A DNA stretch of 64,000 nt from Rahnella laticis (GTDB lineage: Bacteria; Pseudomonadota; Gammaproteobacteria; Enterobacterales; Enterobacteriaceae), in the NCBI RefSeq assembly GCF_015644585.1, contig NZ_JADOBI010000017.1, positions 1-64,000 of the forward strand. The letters run 5' to 3'. The notes below the pieces were generated by a model. It worked only from the letters and a program-made list of their open reading frames with translations. It was not told the origin of the DNA and searched no databases. This document shows, piece after piece, positions 11,282 to 20,500 of this stretch (positions within the stretch are counted from its first letter, which is position 1; the number at the start of each line of letters is the position of its first letter). Position numbers and translations under genes: made by a program.

Positions 11282-11992
11282 TCAATTCACTTCCACATCA
11301 ATATGCAGTGCGTCATAACGCCAGTATTCCAAATCGCAGTCGATGACCCGGTCGTTCTGGTCCCGGTTGGTGCGCGTGATAAATAACGCCGGGCTGCCGG
11401 AGGCGACTTTCAGCGCGTGCGACGCTTCTTTTGTCAGCAGCGTCGGCACCATATCAAACCGTACGCGCCCGTAATGAATATCGTAACGCGATGCATACAG
11501 ATCGGTCAGGGAAGACGTTAAATCTGCATCAAGAATGTCACTGAAATACAACGGGTTGAGGTAATGCTCGACATAAAGTACCGGGCGTTTATCGATATAG
11601 CGTAACCGGCGGATGCAGATCACATTACTGGCGGAGGGCAGCAATAATTTCTGGCAAACGGTATCGCTGGCGATGCAGTGTCTGGCGTCGATGACCTCCG
11701 TCTGAGCGCTGCGCCCCTGATCTTTTGCCATTGCGTGAAAATGGCTGCGCTGCAACGGGTTATAAATAATGCGCGGTGGCGAAACAAACCAGCCCCGGCG
11801 CACTTCACGATAAATCAGCCCCTGCGCTTCCAGATGGCCTAACGCTTCACGCAGCGTAATGCGGGTCGTGGAAAACTGTTCACTCAACGCGCGCTCAGAA
11901 GGCAGCCTTCCCTCGGCAGAAAATGCCCCGGCCGCAATACTTTCGCTCAATGCCTTGCAGATAACGGCAAGGGTGGTCTGCGATTCATTCAT
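11282..11992 (-). CDS. GntR-family (HutC/UTRA) regulator of the adjacent operon
   Basis: The 236-residue protein has an N-terminal GntR winged helix (LPSERALSEQFSTTRITLREALGHLEAQGLIYR, about 28-60) and a C-terminal UTRA ligand domain (about 90-230), including RLRYIDKRPVLYVEHYLNP. This is the HutC/PhnF/PhnR architecture. It is transcribed away from the transport operon starting at 12197. The shared gap contains an 11/12 match to the HutC-type operator TGGTCTAGACCA. Repression of that operon until a phosphorus-containing ligand binds is the likely role. It resembles PhnR of aminoethylphosphonate systems, but orthology is not established. Confidence 0.85.
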   Translation of the reverse strand: MNESQTTLAVICKALSESIAAGAFSAEGRLPSERALSEQFSTTRITLREALGHLEAQGLIYREVRRGWFVSPPRIIYNPLQRSHFHAMAKDQGRSAQTEVIDARHCIASDTVCQKLLLPSASNVICIRRLRYIDKRPVLYVEHYLNPLYFSDILDADLTSSLTDLYASRYDIHYGRVRFDMVPTLLTKEASHALKVASGSPALFITRTNRDQNDRVIDCDLEYWRYDALHIDVEVN

Positions 11993-12101
11993 CGGTCAGC
12001 AAGCCTCATTTCAGTGCGTTTTTGCACCAATCCGACTCCGCATTGCATAAATTATGTGCGCTTGTTAACAGCGATAAGCTTAAAACTGCTGCTTTTTCAC
12101 G

Positions 12102-12119
12102 CTGACATATAATTATCAC
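12102..12119 (+). promoter_or_regulatory. Pho box (PhoB binding site)
   Basis: CTGACATATAATTATCAC matches the 18-base Pho box CTGTCATAWAWCTGTCAY at 15 positions, including both 11-base-spaced half-sites in large part. TAGATT (12130-12135), 10 bases downstream, is a plausible -10 at the spacing usual for PhoB-activated promoters. The operon downstream encodes organophosphorus uptake and hydrolysis functions, which agrees with phosphate-starvation control. Confidence 0.7.
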
Positions 12120-12146
12120 AATTGATCGTTAGATTGGCTTGGTTCT

Positions 12147-12164
12147 TGCTGGACTAGACCAGCA
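12147..12164 (+). promoter_or_regulatory. HutC-type operator, probable site of the divergent GntR regulator
   Basis: TGCTGG and CCAGCA form a perfect inverted repeat around ACTAGA. The core TGGACTAGACCA differs at one base from TGGTCTAGACCA, the operator bound by HutC-subfamily regulators such as NagR/DasR and similar to PhnF sites. It lies just downstream of the presumed -10, where a bound repressor would block transcription. Confidence 0.7.
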
Positions 12165-12196
12165 TTTCACACACACTATCATCTGGAGCATCCGTT

Positions 12197-13255
12197 ATGA
12201 AACAGTTGTTCGCTTCTGTGTTAACCAGCGCGCTTGTCCTCTCCGCATCATCGGCTTTTGCCGCTGAACCTCCTGCTGAACTCCTGAAAGCGGCACAAGC
12301 CGAAGGCACGGTAAACAGCGTCGGTATGCCTGATGACTGGGCTAACTGGAAAGATACCTGGAATGATTTGAGCACCAAATACGGCCTGAAACACAGTGAT
12401 ACCGATATGAGTTCTGCGCAGGAAATCGCGAAATTCCTCGCTGAAAAAGATAATGCCAGTGCGGATATTGGTGATGTGGGTGCTGCATTCGGTCCGGTAG
12501 CGGTTCAGAAAGGCGTCACACAGCCTTATAAACCGACCACCTGGGATCAGGTGCCAGACTGGGCCAAAGACAAAGACGGGATGTGGGCACTCGCTTACAC
12601 CGGAACCATCGCGTTCATTATTGATAAGTCTCAGGTCAAAGATGCACCACATAGCTGGGCTGATTTGCTGAAGGGCAAATACAAAGTCACCATCGGTGAT
12701 GTCAGCACCGCTGCGCAGGCAGCAAACGGTGTTCTGGCCGCTACATACGCAATGGGCGGTAATGAGCAGAACCTGAAACCGGGTCTCGAATACTTCGGTA
12801 AGCTGGCGAAAGCAGGGCGTCTGAGCCTGACTAACCCGGTTATTGCTTCTCTGGAAAAAGGTGAAGTGCAAGTTGGCGTGGTCTGGGACTTCAACGGTCT
12901 GAACTATCGCGACAAAATCGACAAAACCCGCTTCGACGTGGTTATCCCTTCTGACGGTTCTATCACCTCGGGTTACACCACCATTATCAACAAATTCGGC
13001 AAACACCCGAATGCCGCCAAACTGGCGCGTGAATACATCTTCTCCGATGCCGGTCAGATCAACCTGGCGCGTGGCTATGCCCGTCCAATCCGTGCTGATC
13101 ACATCACTCTGCCAGACGACGTGAAAGCCAAACTGCTGCCATCCAGTGAATATAAAAATGCTCACCCGATTGCCGATCCGGCTGCATGGGATAAGAGCGC
13201 TAAAACGCTCCCTCGCCTGTGGCAGGAAAACGTCATGATCAACATGCAGCAATAA
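12197..13255 (+). CDS. periplasmic ABC-transporter substrate-binding protein
   Basis: The 352-residue protein begins with a clear signal peptide (MKQLFASVLTSALVLSASSAFA, cut before AEPP). It has a type-2 periplasmic-binding fold of the iron/spermidine/aminoethylphosphonate group. It is the first gene of a complete uptake operon, behind a Pho box and a HutC-type operator, and has TGGAGC ahead of its ATG. The next gene starts 80 bases later. The ligand is not evident from sequence; operon content suggests a phosphate ester, phosphodiester or phosphonate. Relation to PhnS of Salmonella is possible but unproven. Confidence 0.85.
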   Translation: MKQLFASVLTSALVLSASSAFAAEPPAELLKAAQAEGTVNSVGMPDDWANWKDTWNDLSTKYGLKHSDTDMSSAQEIAKFLAEKDNASADIGDVGAAFGPVAVQKGVTQPYKPTTWDQVPDWAKDKDGMWALAYTGTIAFIIDKSQVKDAPHSWADLLKGKYKVTIGDVSTAAQAANGVLAATYAMGGNEQNLKPGLEYFGKLAKAGRLSLTNPVIASLEKGEVQVGVVWDFNGLNYRDKIDKTRFDVVIPSDGSITSGYTTIINKFGKHPNAAKLAREYIFSDAGQINLARGYARPIRADHITLPDDVKAKLLPSSEYKNAHPIADPAAWDKSAKTLPRLWQENVMINMQQ

Positions 13256-13335
13256 TTTCCTGAATTAAAAAATAGAAAAACCGGGCAGCGAAAGCATTGA
13301 TTAATTACAACACCTGCAAGAAAGGCAAAAGTGTA

Positions 13336-14133
13336 ATGAAGAGCATTCTGGTAGTACTCGACGGCCTCAATTATCAGGTCGCCCAAGACGCAATGGGATA
13401 TTTACAGGCGCAATGTGCCGCAGGGCGCGGGCGTTTGTATCAACTGGAATGCGAACTGCCTTCGCTGTCCCGGCCGCTTTACGAATGCATTCTCACCGGC
13501 ATCACGCCGGTAGAAAGCGGCATCGTTCATAACCACGTTGACCGTTTATCGACTCAACGCAGTATTTTTCATTATGCCCGCGACGCCGGTCTGACGACGG
13601 CTGCTGCGGCCTATCACTGGGTCAGCGAGCTGTATAACCGCACGCCGTTTGATCCGCCGCGCGACCGCCATACCAGCGATGAATCCCTGGCTATTCAGCA
13701 CGGCCATTTTTATTACGATGATGCTTATCCTGATTCGCATTTATTCGACGATGCGGAAAGTCTGCGCCGTCGCCACGACCCGGATTTCCTGCTTATCCAC
13801 CCGATGAACATTGATGATGCGGGCCACAAATTCGGGCTTTCGACGCCGCAATACCGCAACAAAGCGCGCACAGCGGATGGCATTCTTTCGCACTATTTGG
13901 GCGACTGGCTGGAAGCAGGTTATCAGGTGATTGTTACCGCCGACCACGGAATGAACGATGACCGCAGTCACGGCGGGATTTTGCCGGAGGAGCGTCAGGT
14001 GCCGCTGTTTGTCTTCGGTAGTGCGTTCAGCATGAAAGACGCCGAACCCCTGCAAACTGAGCTGTGCGGCACGGTTTGTCAGATCCTCAATATTGCCCAC
14101 GATAAGCCACACTGCGCGGCATTACTGGCCTGA
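13336..14133 (+). CDS. cytoplasmic alkaline-phosphatase-superfamily phosphodiesterase/hydrolase
   Basis: The 265-residue protein has the type I phosphodiesterase/nucleotide pyrophosphatase plan. VLDG (Asp9) is a metal ligand, the nucleophile is probably Ser45 in LPSLSRPLYE, and NIDDAGHKFG, TADHGMNDD and SHGG supply the other metal ligands. No signal peptide is present, so it should act in the cytoplasm on an imported substrate. I chose ATG 13336 (MKSILVVLDG) with AAAGG upstream rather than an in-frame codon at 13297. It is short for the family, with no large cap. The substrate is unknown; phosphonoacetate hydrolase belongs to the same superfamily but is much longer. Confidence 0.8.
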   Translation: MKSILVVLDGLNYQVAQDAMGYLQAQCAAGRGRLYQLECELPSLSRPLYECILTGITPVESGIVHNHVDRLSTQRSIFHYARDAGLTTAAAAYHWVSELYNRTPFDPPRDRHTSDESLAIQHGHFYYDDAYPDSHLFDDAESLRRRHDPDFLLIHPMNIDDAGHKFGLSTPQYRNKARTADGILSHYLGDWLEAGYQVIVTADHGMNDDRSHGGILPEERQVPLFVFGSAFSMKDAEPLQTELCGTVCQILNIAHDKPHCAALLA

Positions 14134-14159
14134 ACTCCCTCACTTTTAAAGGATCCCCG

Positions 14160-15002
14160 ATGAAAGGTAAGTGGATTGCGGCGCTGTTTATTTTGCCGTT
14201 TCTGGTGTTTTTCATCGCTTTCCAGCTGGCGCCGCTGGCCTGGATTGCGGTGAGCAGTTTTTACAGCGAAACCTATGAAGCCTGGGGGCTGGGTAATTAC
14301 ACCGACATTCTGACCTCTCCGTTTTATTTACAGGCCATGCGCATCTCGCTGGATATCTCAATCTGGTCGAGTTTGTACGGTTTGATTATTGCGTTAGTGG
14401 GCAGTTACTCACTTCGCCAGCTAGGCCCGACAAAGCTTCATGATTTCGTCATGTCCTTTACTAACATGACCAGCAACTTTGCAGGCGTGCCGCTGGCGTT
14501 TGCCTTCGTCATCCTGCTCGGTCTGAACGGATGCCTGACGTTATTGCTGCGTAAATATGGCCTGATGGAACATTTCGACCTGTATTCGAAAGACGGGCTG
14601 ATTGTGCTCTACACCTATTTCCAGATCCCGCTTGGCGTTTTGCTGATGTATCCGGCCTTTGATGCGTTGCGTGAAGACTGGCGCGAATCGGCTGCATTGC
14701 TGGGCGCGGGGCGCTGGAGTTACTGGCGACATATCGGTATCCCGGTTCTGTTCCCGGCGCTGCTGGGCACTTTCGTTATTTTGCTGGCCAATGCCCTCGG
14801 CGCGTATGCCACGGTGTACGCGCTGACCACCGGTAACTTCAACGTGGTGCCGGTTCGTATCGCCGCGCTGGTGTCGGGTGATATTTCCCTCGACCCGAAT
14901 ATAGGGAGCGCGCTGGCGATGTTGCTGGTGGTACTGATGGCGTTTATCACGCTGATTCATCAGTGGTTATTGCGCAAAAGTTATCTCAGTCAGCGTAGCT
15001 GA
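14160..15002 (+). CDS. ABC transporter permease (first of two)
   Basis: This 280-residue inner-membrane protein has about six hydrophobic segments. The EAA loop is in DALREDWRESAALLGAGRWSYWRHIGIPVLFPALL, where the ATPase docks. It resembles the AfuB/PotB/PhnU permease group. AAAGGA precedes the ATG, and it starts 26 bases after the hydrolase gene. A second permease follows, so the transporter is probably a heterodimer. The substrate is inferred only from the operon. Confidence 0.88.
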   Translation: MKGKWIAALFILPFLVFFIAFQLAPLAWIAVSSFYSETYEAWGLGNYTDILTSPFYLQAMRISLDISIWSSLYGLIIALVGSYSLRQLGPTKLHDFVMSFTNMTSNFAGVPLAFAFVILLGLNGCLTLLLRKYGLMEHFDLYSKDGLIVLYTYFQIPLGVLLMYPAFDALREDWRESAALLGAGRWSYWRHIGIPVLFPALLGTFVILLANALGAYATVYALTTGNFNVVPVRIAALVSGDISLDPNIGSALAMLLVVLMAFITLIHQWLLRKSYLSQRS

Positions 15003-15023
15003 TTGCTGAAAAAGGAACGTGAG

Positions 15024-15809
15024 ATGTCGCGATCTGAAGCGATTTACCACCGTGTGGTGATCTGGATTTTGTTGATTGTTTTGATGCTGCCGCTGCTGGC
15101 GACGCTGGTTTATGCGCTGGTGCTGGAATGGGGAGCCACGATTTTGCCGAGCGGTTTCACGCTCAAATGGCTGGTGGAGTTGTGGAGCGATCCGCGCTTC
15201 CTGATTGCGCTCTGGCACTCGCTGCTGGTCTGTTTCGGCACGCTTTTCCTGTCGCTGGTGCTGATCCTGCCGCTTATGTTTGTGATTGCTTACTATTTCC
15301 CTAAGCTCGATGCGCTGATGAATATTCTCATCCTGCTGCCGTTTGCCGTGCCGCCGGTCGTCTCATCCGTTGGCCTGATGCAGCTCTATTCTGGCGGGCC
15401 TCTCGCGCTGACCGGCACTCCGTGGATCCTGATCGGCTGTTACTTCACGATAGCGCTGCCGTTTATCTACCGTGCCATCTCCAACAACATGCAGGCGATA
15501 AACTTGCGTGACCTGATGGACGCCGCGCATCTGCTGGGCGCAAGCACCTGGAAAGCCGCGCTGCTGGTGGTATTACCGAACTTACGCAAGGGCGGAACCA
15601 TCGCCGTATTGCTGTCGTTTTCCTTCCTGATTGGGGAATTCGTTTTCGCCAACCTGCTGGCGGGCAGCCGTTACGAAACGGTTCAGGTTTATCTCTATAA
15701 CATGCGCAATGGCAGCGGCCATTTCACCAGCGCACTGGTTATCTCCTATTTCATGGTCGTCCTGATTTTCACCTGGGTGGCAAACATGCTGAACAAAGGA
15801 AAGAGCTGA
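15024..15809 (+). CDS. ABC transporter permease (second of two)
   Basis: The 261-residue protein has about six membrane segments and an EAA loop in DLMDAAHLLGASTWKAALLVVLPNL. I chose ATG 15024 (MSRSEAIYHRV), which has AAAGGA 7 bases upstream. An in-frame TTG at 15003 abuts the previous stop and lacks a ribosome site. The ATPase gene begins 2 bases after its stop, which indicates translational coupling. It resembles PotC/PhnV-type permeases. Confidence 0.88.
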   Translation: MSRSEAIYHRVVIWILLIVLMLPLLATLVYALVLEWGATILPSGFTLKWLVELWSDPRFLIALWHSLLVCFGTLFLSLVLILPLMFVIAYYFPKLDALMNILILLPFAVPPVVSSVGLMQLYSGGPLALTGTPWILIGCYFTIALPFIYRAISNNMQAINLRDLMDAAHLLGASTWKAALLVVLPNLRKGGTIAVLLSFSFLIGEFVFANLLAGSRYETVQVYLYNMRNGSGHFTSALVISYFMVVLIFTWVANMLNKGKS

Positions 15810-15811
15810 TT

Positions 15812-16804
15812 ATGTCGTATTTACAGGTCACTCAACTTAACAAGTCTTACGGCCCGACTCAGATTTTCAACAACATCGATTTCTCCGCAAAAGAGGGGGA
15901 ATTTGTGACGCTGCTGGGGCCAAGCGGCTGCGGGAAGTCTACGTTGCTGCGCTGTCTGGCCGGTCTGACATCCGTCGACAGTGGCAAAATTCTGATTCAG
16001 GGGCAGGACATCGTGCCGCTGCCACCGCAACAGCGCGGTATCGGCATGGTTTTTCAGAGCTATGCGCTTTTTCCTAATATGACGGTGGAAGCCAACGTCG
16101 CGTTCGGTCTGAAAATGCAGAAGATACCCGCTTCCGAAGTGCATCGCCGCGTGGGCGAAGTGCTCGAACTGGTGGAAATGAACGATTACGCCAAACGTTA
16201 CCCGCATCAGCTCTCCGGCGGTCAGTGTCAGCGTGTGGCGCTGGCGCGTTCGCTGGTAACACAGCCGCGTTTGCTATTGCTCGATGAACCGTTGTCTGCG
16301 CTGGATGCCCGGATCCGCAAGCATTTGCGCGAACAAATCCGCCGGATCCAGCGCGAAATGAACCTCACCGCCATTTTCGTGACACACGATCAGGAAGAAG
16401 CCCTGACTATGTCAGACCGGATTGTGCTGATGAACAAAGGACAAATCGTCCAAAATGCCGATGCCGAGACCTTGTATACTGAGCCGGTCGATGCTTTCGC
16501 CGCCGGTTTTATTGGCAGCTATAATTTGCTGAGTGCCGAACAGGCGCTGGCGCTGACAGGCCAGACGTACACTGGCCGTGTTGCCATTCGTCCGGAGTCC
16601 GTGACGATTTGCGCGGCCGGACAGGACATTCCGGCTAAAATTCTCAGCCACAGCCTGCTGGGCAATGTCGTGCGGTATCGCGTTTTAGCGCATGGCGTCG
16701 AGCTTTCTGTGGATGTCTTAAACCGTTCTGTGGCCTCACTTCGCGCCGATGGCAGCGATATTGGTCTACAGTTAGATCTTGTTACGTTACGGGAAGTTGC
16801 ATGA
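15812..16804 (+). CDS. ABC transporter ATP-binding protein
   Basis: The 330-residue nucleotide-binding subunit has Walker A GPSGCGKST at residues 36-44, a Q loop in VFQSYALF, signature LSGGQCQRVALARS near 134-147, Walker B LLLLDEP, and a switch His in FVTHDQEE. The C-terminal 100 residues look like a TOBE-type regulatory domain (GRVAIRPESVTI). The signature has Cys where Gln is usual (LSGGQCQRV). It belongs to the PotA/FbpC/PhnT group. The stop overlaps the next start by four bases (ATGA). Confidence 0.92.
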   Translation: MSYLQVTQLNKSYGPTQIFNNIDFSAKEGEFVTLLGPSGCGKSTLLRCLAGLTSVDSGKILIQGQDIVPLPPQQRGIGMVFQSYALFPNMTVEANVAFGLKMQKIPASEVHRRVGEVLELVEMNDYAKRYPHQLSGGQCQRVALARSLVTQPRLLLLDEPLSALDARIRKHLREQIRRIQREMNLTAIFVTHDQEEALTMSDRIVLMNKGQIVQNADAETLYTEPVDAFAAGFIGSYNLLSAEQALALTGQTYTGRVAIRPESVTICAAGQDIPAKILSHSLLGNVVRYRVLAHGVELSVDVLNRSVASLRADGSDIGLQLDLVTLREVA

Positions 16805-17457
16805 AACTGGCGCTGTTTGATCTCGATGAAACCCTGATTAGCGGCGACTGTTCCAGCTTGTGGTCAGCCTACATGGTGGCAAAAGGCTGGGTGGCTGATG
16901 AGCAGTCTTTCCTGCAACAAGATGCCGCACTGATGCAGCAATATGCGGTCGGCAAGATGGATATGCAGGAGTACATGCGTTGTACTCTGGTGCCGCTGAT
17001 TGATCGCCGTGAAAGTGACGTCGCGGCAATGGTCGAAAATTACATTCAGGATGTGATTGCTCCGCGTATTTATATGCAGGCGCGCGAGTGTCTGGCCGCT
17101 CATCGCGCTCAGGGCGACCGGACGGTGATTATTTCCGCGTCAGGCGAACATCTGGTAAGGCCGATTGCCCGTTTCCTTGGTGTTGATGAAACACTGGCGA
17201 TTGGTGTTGAAATACAAGACGGGCGCTTTACCGGTGCCACGCAGGGGACGATGACCTATCGCGAAGGCAAAGTTTCGCGGTTGCTGCATCTCATCAATCA
17301 GGACGAAACCCTGTTACAAGAAGCCAGTTTCTATTCGGATTCTCACAATGACCTGCCGTTACTGACCCGCGTGGGGCAGCCGGTGGCAGTGAATCCGGAC
17401 GCTGTCCTGCTCCAGCACGCCCGGCAGGCAGGATGGCCGATTTATGCCTGGCGTTAA
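16801..17457 (+). CDS. HAD-superfamily IB phosphatase
   Basis: The 218-residue cytoplasmic protein has all HAD motifs: FDLDET with Asp7 (nucleophile) and Asp9, SASGEH as motif II, a conserved Lys in REGKVSRL, and DSHNDLPLL with the final Asp. An inserted helical cap follows motif I, as in SerB-like subfamily IB phosphatases. It overlaps the ATPase gene by four bases and ends the operon. With the upstream hydrolase it could release inorganic phosphate from a monoester product of the imported compound. That order of reactions is inference. Confidence 0.85.
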   Translation: MKLALFDLDETLISGDCSSLWSAYMVAKGWVADEQSFLQQDAALMQQYAVGKMDMQEYMRCTLVPLIDRRESDVAAMVENYIQDVIAPRIYMQARECLAAHRAQGDRTVIISASGEHLVRPIARFLGVDETLAIGVEIQDGRFTGATQGTMTYREGKVSRLLHLINQDETLLQEASFYSDSHNDLPLLTRVGQPVAVNPDAVLLQHARQAGWPIYAWR

Positions 17458-17472
17458 GCCGGTATAAACCTG

Positions 17473-17510
17473 AATTTCCCCGCCCGGTTTCTGTGACGGG
17501 CGGGGAAATT
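17473..17510. terminator. bidirectional hairpin between convergent units
   Basis: AATTTCCCCGCCCG and CGGGCGGGGAAATT form a perfect 14-bp stem with a 10-base loop. It lies between the HAD phosphatase gene and the convergent autotransporter gene. The symmetrical AATTT/AAATT ends could serve both strands, though no long T tract follows. Confidence 0.7.
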
Positions 17511-17539
17511 CTTACCAGTACCGTTTTTTAAGCCGTTAA

Positions 17540-20500
17540 TTAAAAGCTGATTTTGATACCCGTTGTGACCTGCCAGTAATCAATCCCTTCTGCCTCAAGA
17601 CGTTTCTGATATTGCCCGCCGACACTCAGAGAGACATTGGGCATAAACGTATTTACCAGACCTACATCCAGCAGCGCCGTGCTTCCCGGCACACCCGTTG
17701 AGAAATCACTGCATTCGGCGCTATGCACATCACCAATGGCAACGGTTCCGTCATTACTGAAATCTTTAGTCAAACGCGTACTTGCGATAAACGCCCATTT
17801 TCCGGCTTTCAGGGTATCCCAGTCATACCGATACCTCAGGCCGATATGACCGGTAGGACGTACGATGTTGTCGTAATCGACATGAGCACCATCAACATCA
17901 TTAAAATCATCGACTTTCAGGTATTGAACTCCGGCGCCAATGAGAGGCGTGAGCTGATGCTGCCCAAAAGTGAACGGGTAGCCTAAATCCAGTGTGGTCC
18001 CAAAGGATTTGGCATTAATATCAGCCACATCGCCGCCACGAAGATCTGTGGAAACTGTGCCATCATATTTCGCGGCGTCCAGTTCCCATTCCGCCAGTAA
18101 ACCGTCGGTTTGTTTGTAAACGAGCAGCGTTGAAAGACCCCAGGCGGTGTAGTGCGTTTTGCTGTCACCATCTGCCGCATCTGGCGTGACGTCCAGCTCT
18201 GCGCGGGAAAGCCCGAAATTCAGCCCGAGAGACTGTCTTTCATCCTCACGCTGCAAGACCTTGCCGCCAAATAACCAGCCTTCCTGTTTTTGCTTATAGT
18301 CGTAACCGTAATCTTTAAAGCTCTGTCCGGAGTGATACGTATCTTCCCCGTTGAGATACTGGAAGAAAATGTTAACCCTTTTATCGTCGAGCAGAAGAGC
18401 CTGATCGTGGAAACTGGTGTTCAGGCGGTTGCTGTAACTGAGTAACGCCGACGGCAGGGACAAATATGAAGACACCTGTGGCGTCACCGCAGATCGGCTA
18501 TCGCTATTTTCAGGTGTCGGGGCTACTCCGTCGTCGTCGGGATCAGGAATGGGTGTTGTGTCACCGTCATCGGGATCAGGAATGGGCGTTGTGTCACCGT
18601 CATCGGGATCCGGAATGGGTGTTGTGCCACCGTCATCGGGATCAGGAATGGGCGTTGTGCCACCGTCGTCGGGATCAGGAATGGGATCGGCTGTCGGCTC
18701 GGTATTGTCGTTTTCACTGAGCATTCTGTTTTGCAGGCGATAGTCCCAGTACTGACCTCCGGAACCTGCAACGGCACGCTGATCTGCGGAGCTGCGACCC
18801 GGAGCAAAAGCGTAGAGCGTATAGGCATATGCGCCCCTTGCGACGTATTCTCCCGCCAGCGCAAAGGTATTTTTACCGGCATTCCCTCCAACCTGAATCA
18901 GGGAAATCCCTTCCTGATTATCCGCTACGCCATCGTTATCGCTGTCGGTGAATATCCCGCTGCCATCGGGTGTGACGGAGACCATGATCGGCTTGCCAGC
19001 CGAAATGACATCACCGTCAATGAGCAGCCGGTCGTACTGTAAATCATCAGGATTCAGCCGGGCTCGCAGGTTGATCACATCATTATCACCCGCGGACAGA
19101 TTTCCGTTAACCCGCATTGTCGCAGGGCTAATGCTGTCTGTGGCGGCCTGATCGTGATCATAATACGGAGCCAGCACGACATTATCTTTCATAATCAGAT
19201 CAGCGATGCTGGCATTGCCGGAAAATGAAGTGCCGTTTTCCAGTGTCAGCGTTGAAGTCAGCGAACCTTCCAGCACAAAATCGCCGTTCTTAACGGTCGT
19301 ACCGCCCGAAAACGTATTATCGCTGTACATCAGAAGTGTACCCCAGCCGTCTTTAATCAGGCTGCCGGTCCCTTCCAGTGCAGCGGTAATGATGGCGTTG
19401 GCAGCACCGACGGTGCTTTTATCGCTGGCGCTACCGGCAATAACGGACAATGTGGCGTTATCGCTTAGCATTACATTTCCGGCGAGCGTGCTGCGGCTGT
19501 GCATTTGTAATGTCGAATTTTCGCCCAGCGTAATATCAGATTCGAGCGTTCCATGTTCGCCCAAGGTGAGCAGTCCGCCCTGATTCAGTTTTAACGTGGC
19601 GATCTGATAAGTTTCGTCTATCCAGTCATTACTGAAGACAACGCCCCCCGCGTGAGGTGTTTGCTTTCCTGCGAGCGTCAGGCCGCCGTTGAGTACGGTG
19701 AGATCATTAAGATACGCGCCGCCGGTCAGGGAATAGTTGTTGGCGCTTTTCGTCGAATTCAAAATCACGTTCATTCCCGACGGGTTTTCGGGGGATCCCA
19801 GCTGGCCCATAAAGGTTTCGGATTTTGTATTCGCCAGCGTCAGCGTGGAACGGTCATCTGTGTTGGCATTGATGATGGTGGCACCGGCATCACTGTGATT
19901 GATGGTCGTGAAACTCATGTCATAACCGTTGAGATCCAGTACGCCGCCACGATAGCCAAAGAAAATCTGGTCGGAGGCAACCTGGCTTTCACCGCCCAGC
20001 CGTACCGTAGGGCGGCCACTTACAATCGTTACTGATGAAAATGCCTGATGGTGTCCCGCGCTGTCATCTTGCTGGGCAAGTACGACAGTTCCGTCGCCGA
20101 CGTTTAATGCGCCTAAGTTATCGCCCGTCGCGTTGACATACAGGGTACCAGCACCGACTTTATGCAGGCTGTCTCCCGCTACGCCTTTAACTTCCCAGTC
20201 GACGGTTTTGCTGGCGTCAACTTCAATTCCGCCGCCCATCCAGGTGTTTCCTGCACCTTCTGCGGAAACCACGCGATAGTCATTGGAGAACTGTAGTTTA
20301 CCCGCGCCCTGATTGATGCTGGCATCCAGCACGATCAGCCCGCCTTCGCCGTTAAAGCGCAAATCCTTCGAGGCATCCAGCGACGGATTGCGGACATCGG
20401 TCCCGACATTTCCGGCGATAATGTCCTCAATAGTAAGAATAAACTGCCCGGGTAAATCCGGGTCAGCGCCGTGCCATTTCCAGACGGAATCCCCCTGAAC

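Noticed and set aside
12248-13252. 334-codon open frame on the minus strand under the binding-protein gene
   Set aside because: It mirrors the plus-strand gene frame-for-frame (high-GC third positions leave antisense frames open). The plus-strand protein has a signal peptide and fold; the antisense product is Phe/Arg/Val-rich noise.
18539-18687. CRISPR-like array
   Set aside because: The units are contiguous 33-bp repeats without unique spacers and are in frame within a protein gene.
18466-18743. Short repetitive open frames on the plus strand through the 33-bp repeat
   Set aside because: They arise because a 33-base unit keeps every frame open; the minus-strand frame encodes the autotransporter linker.
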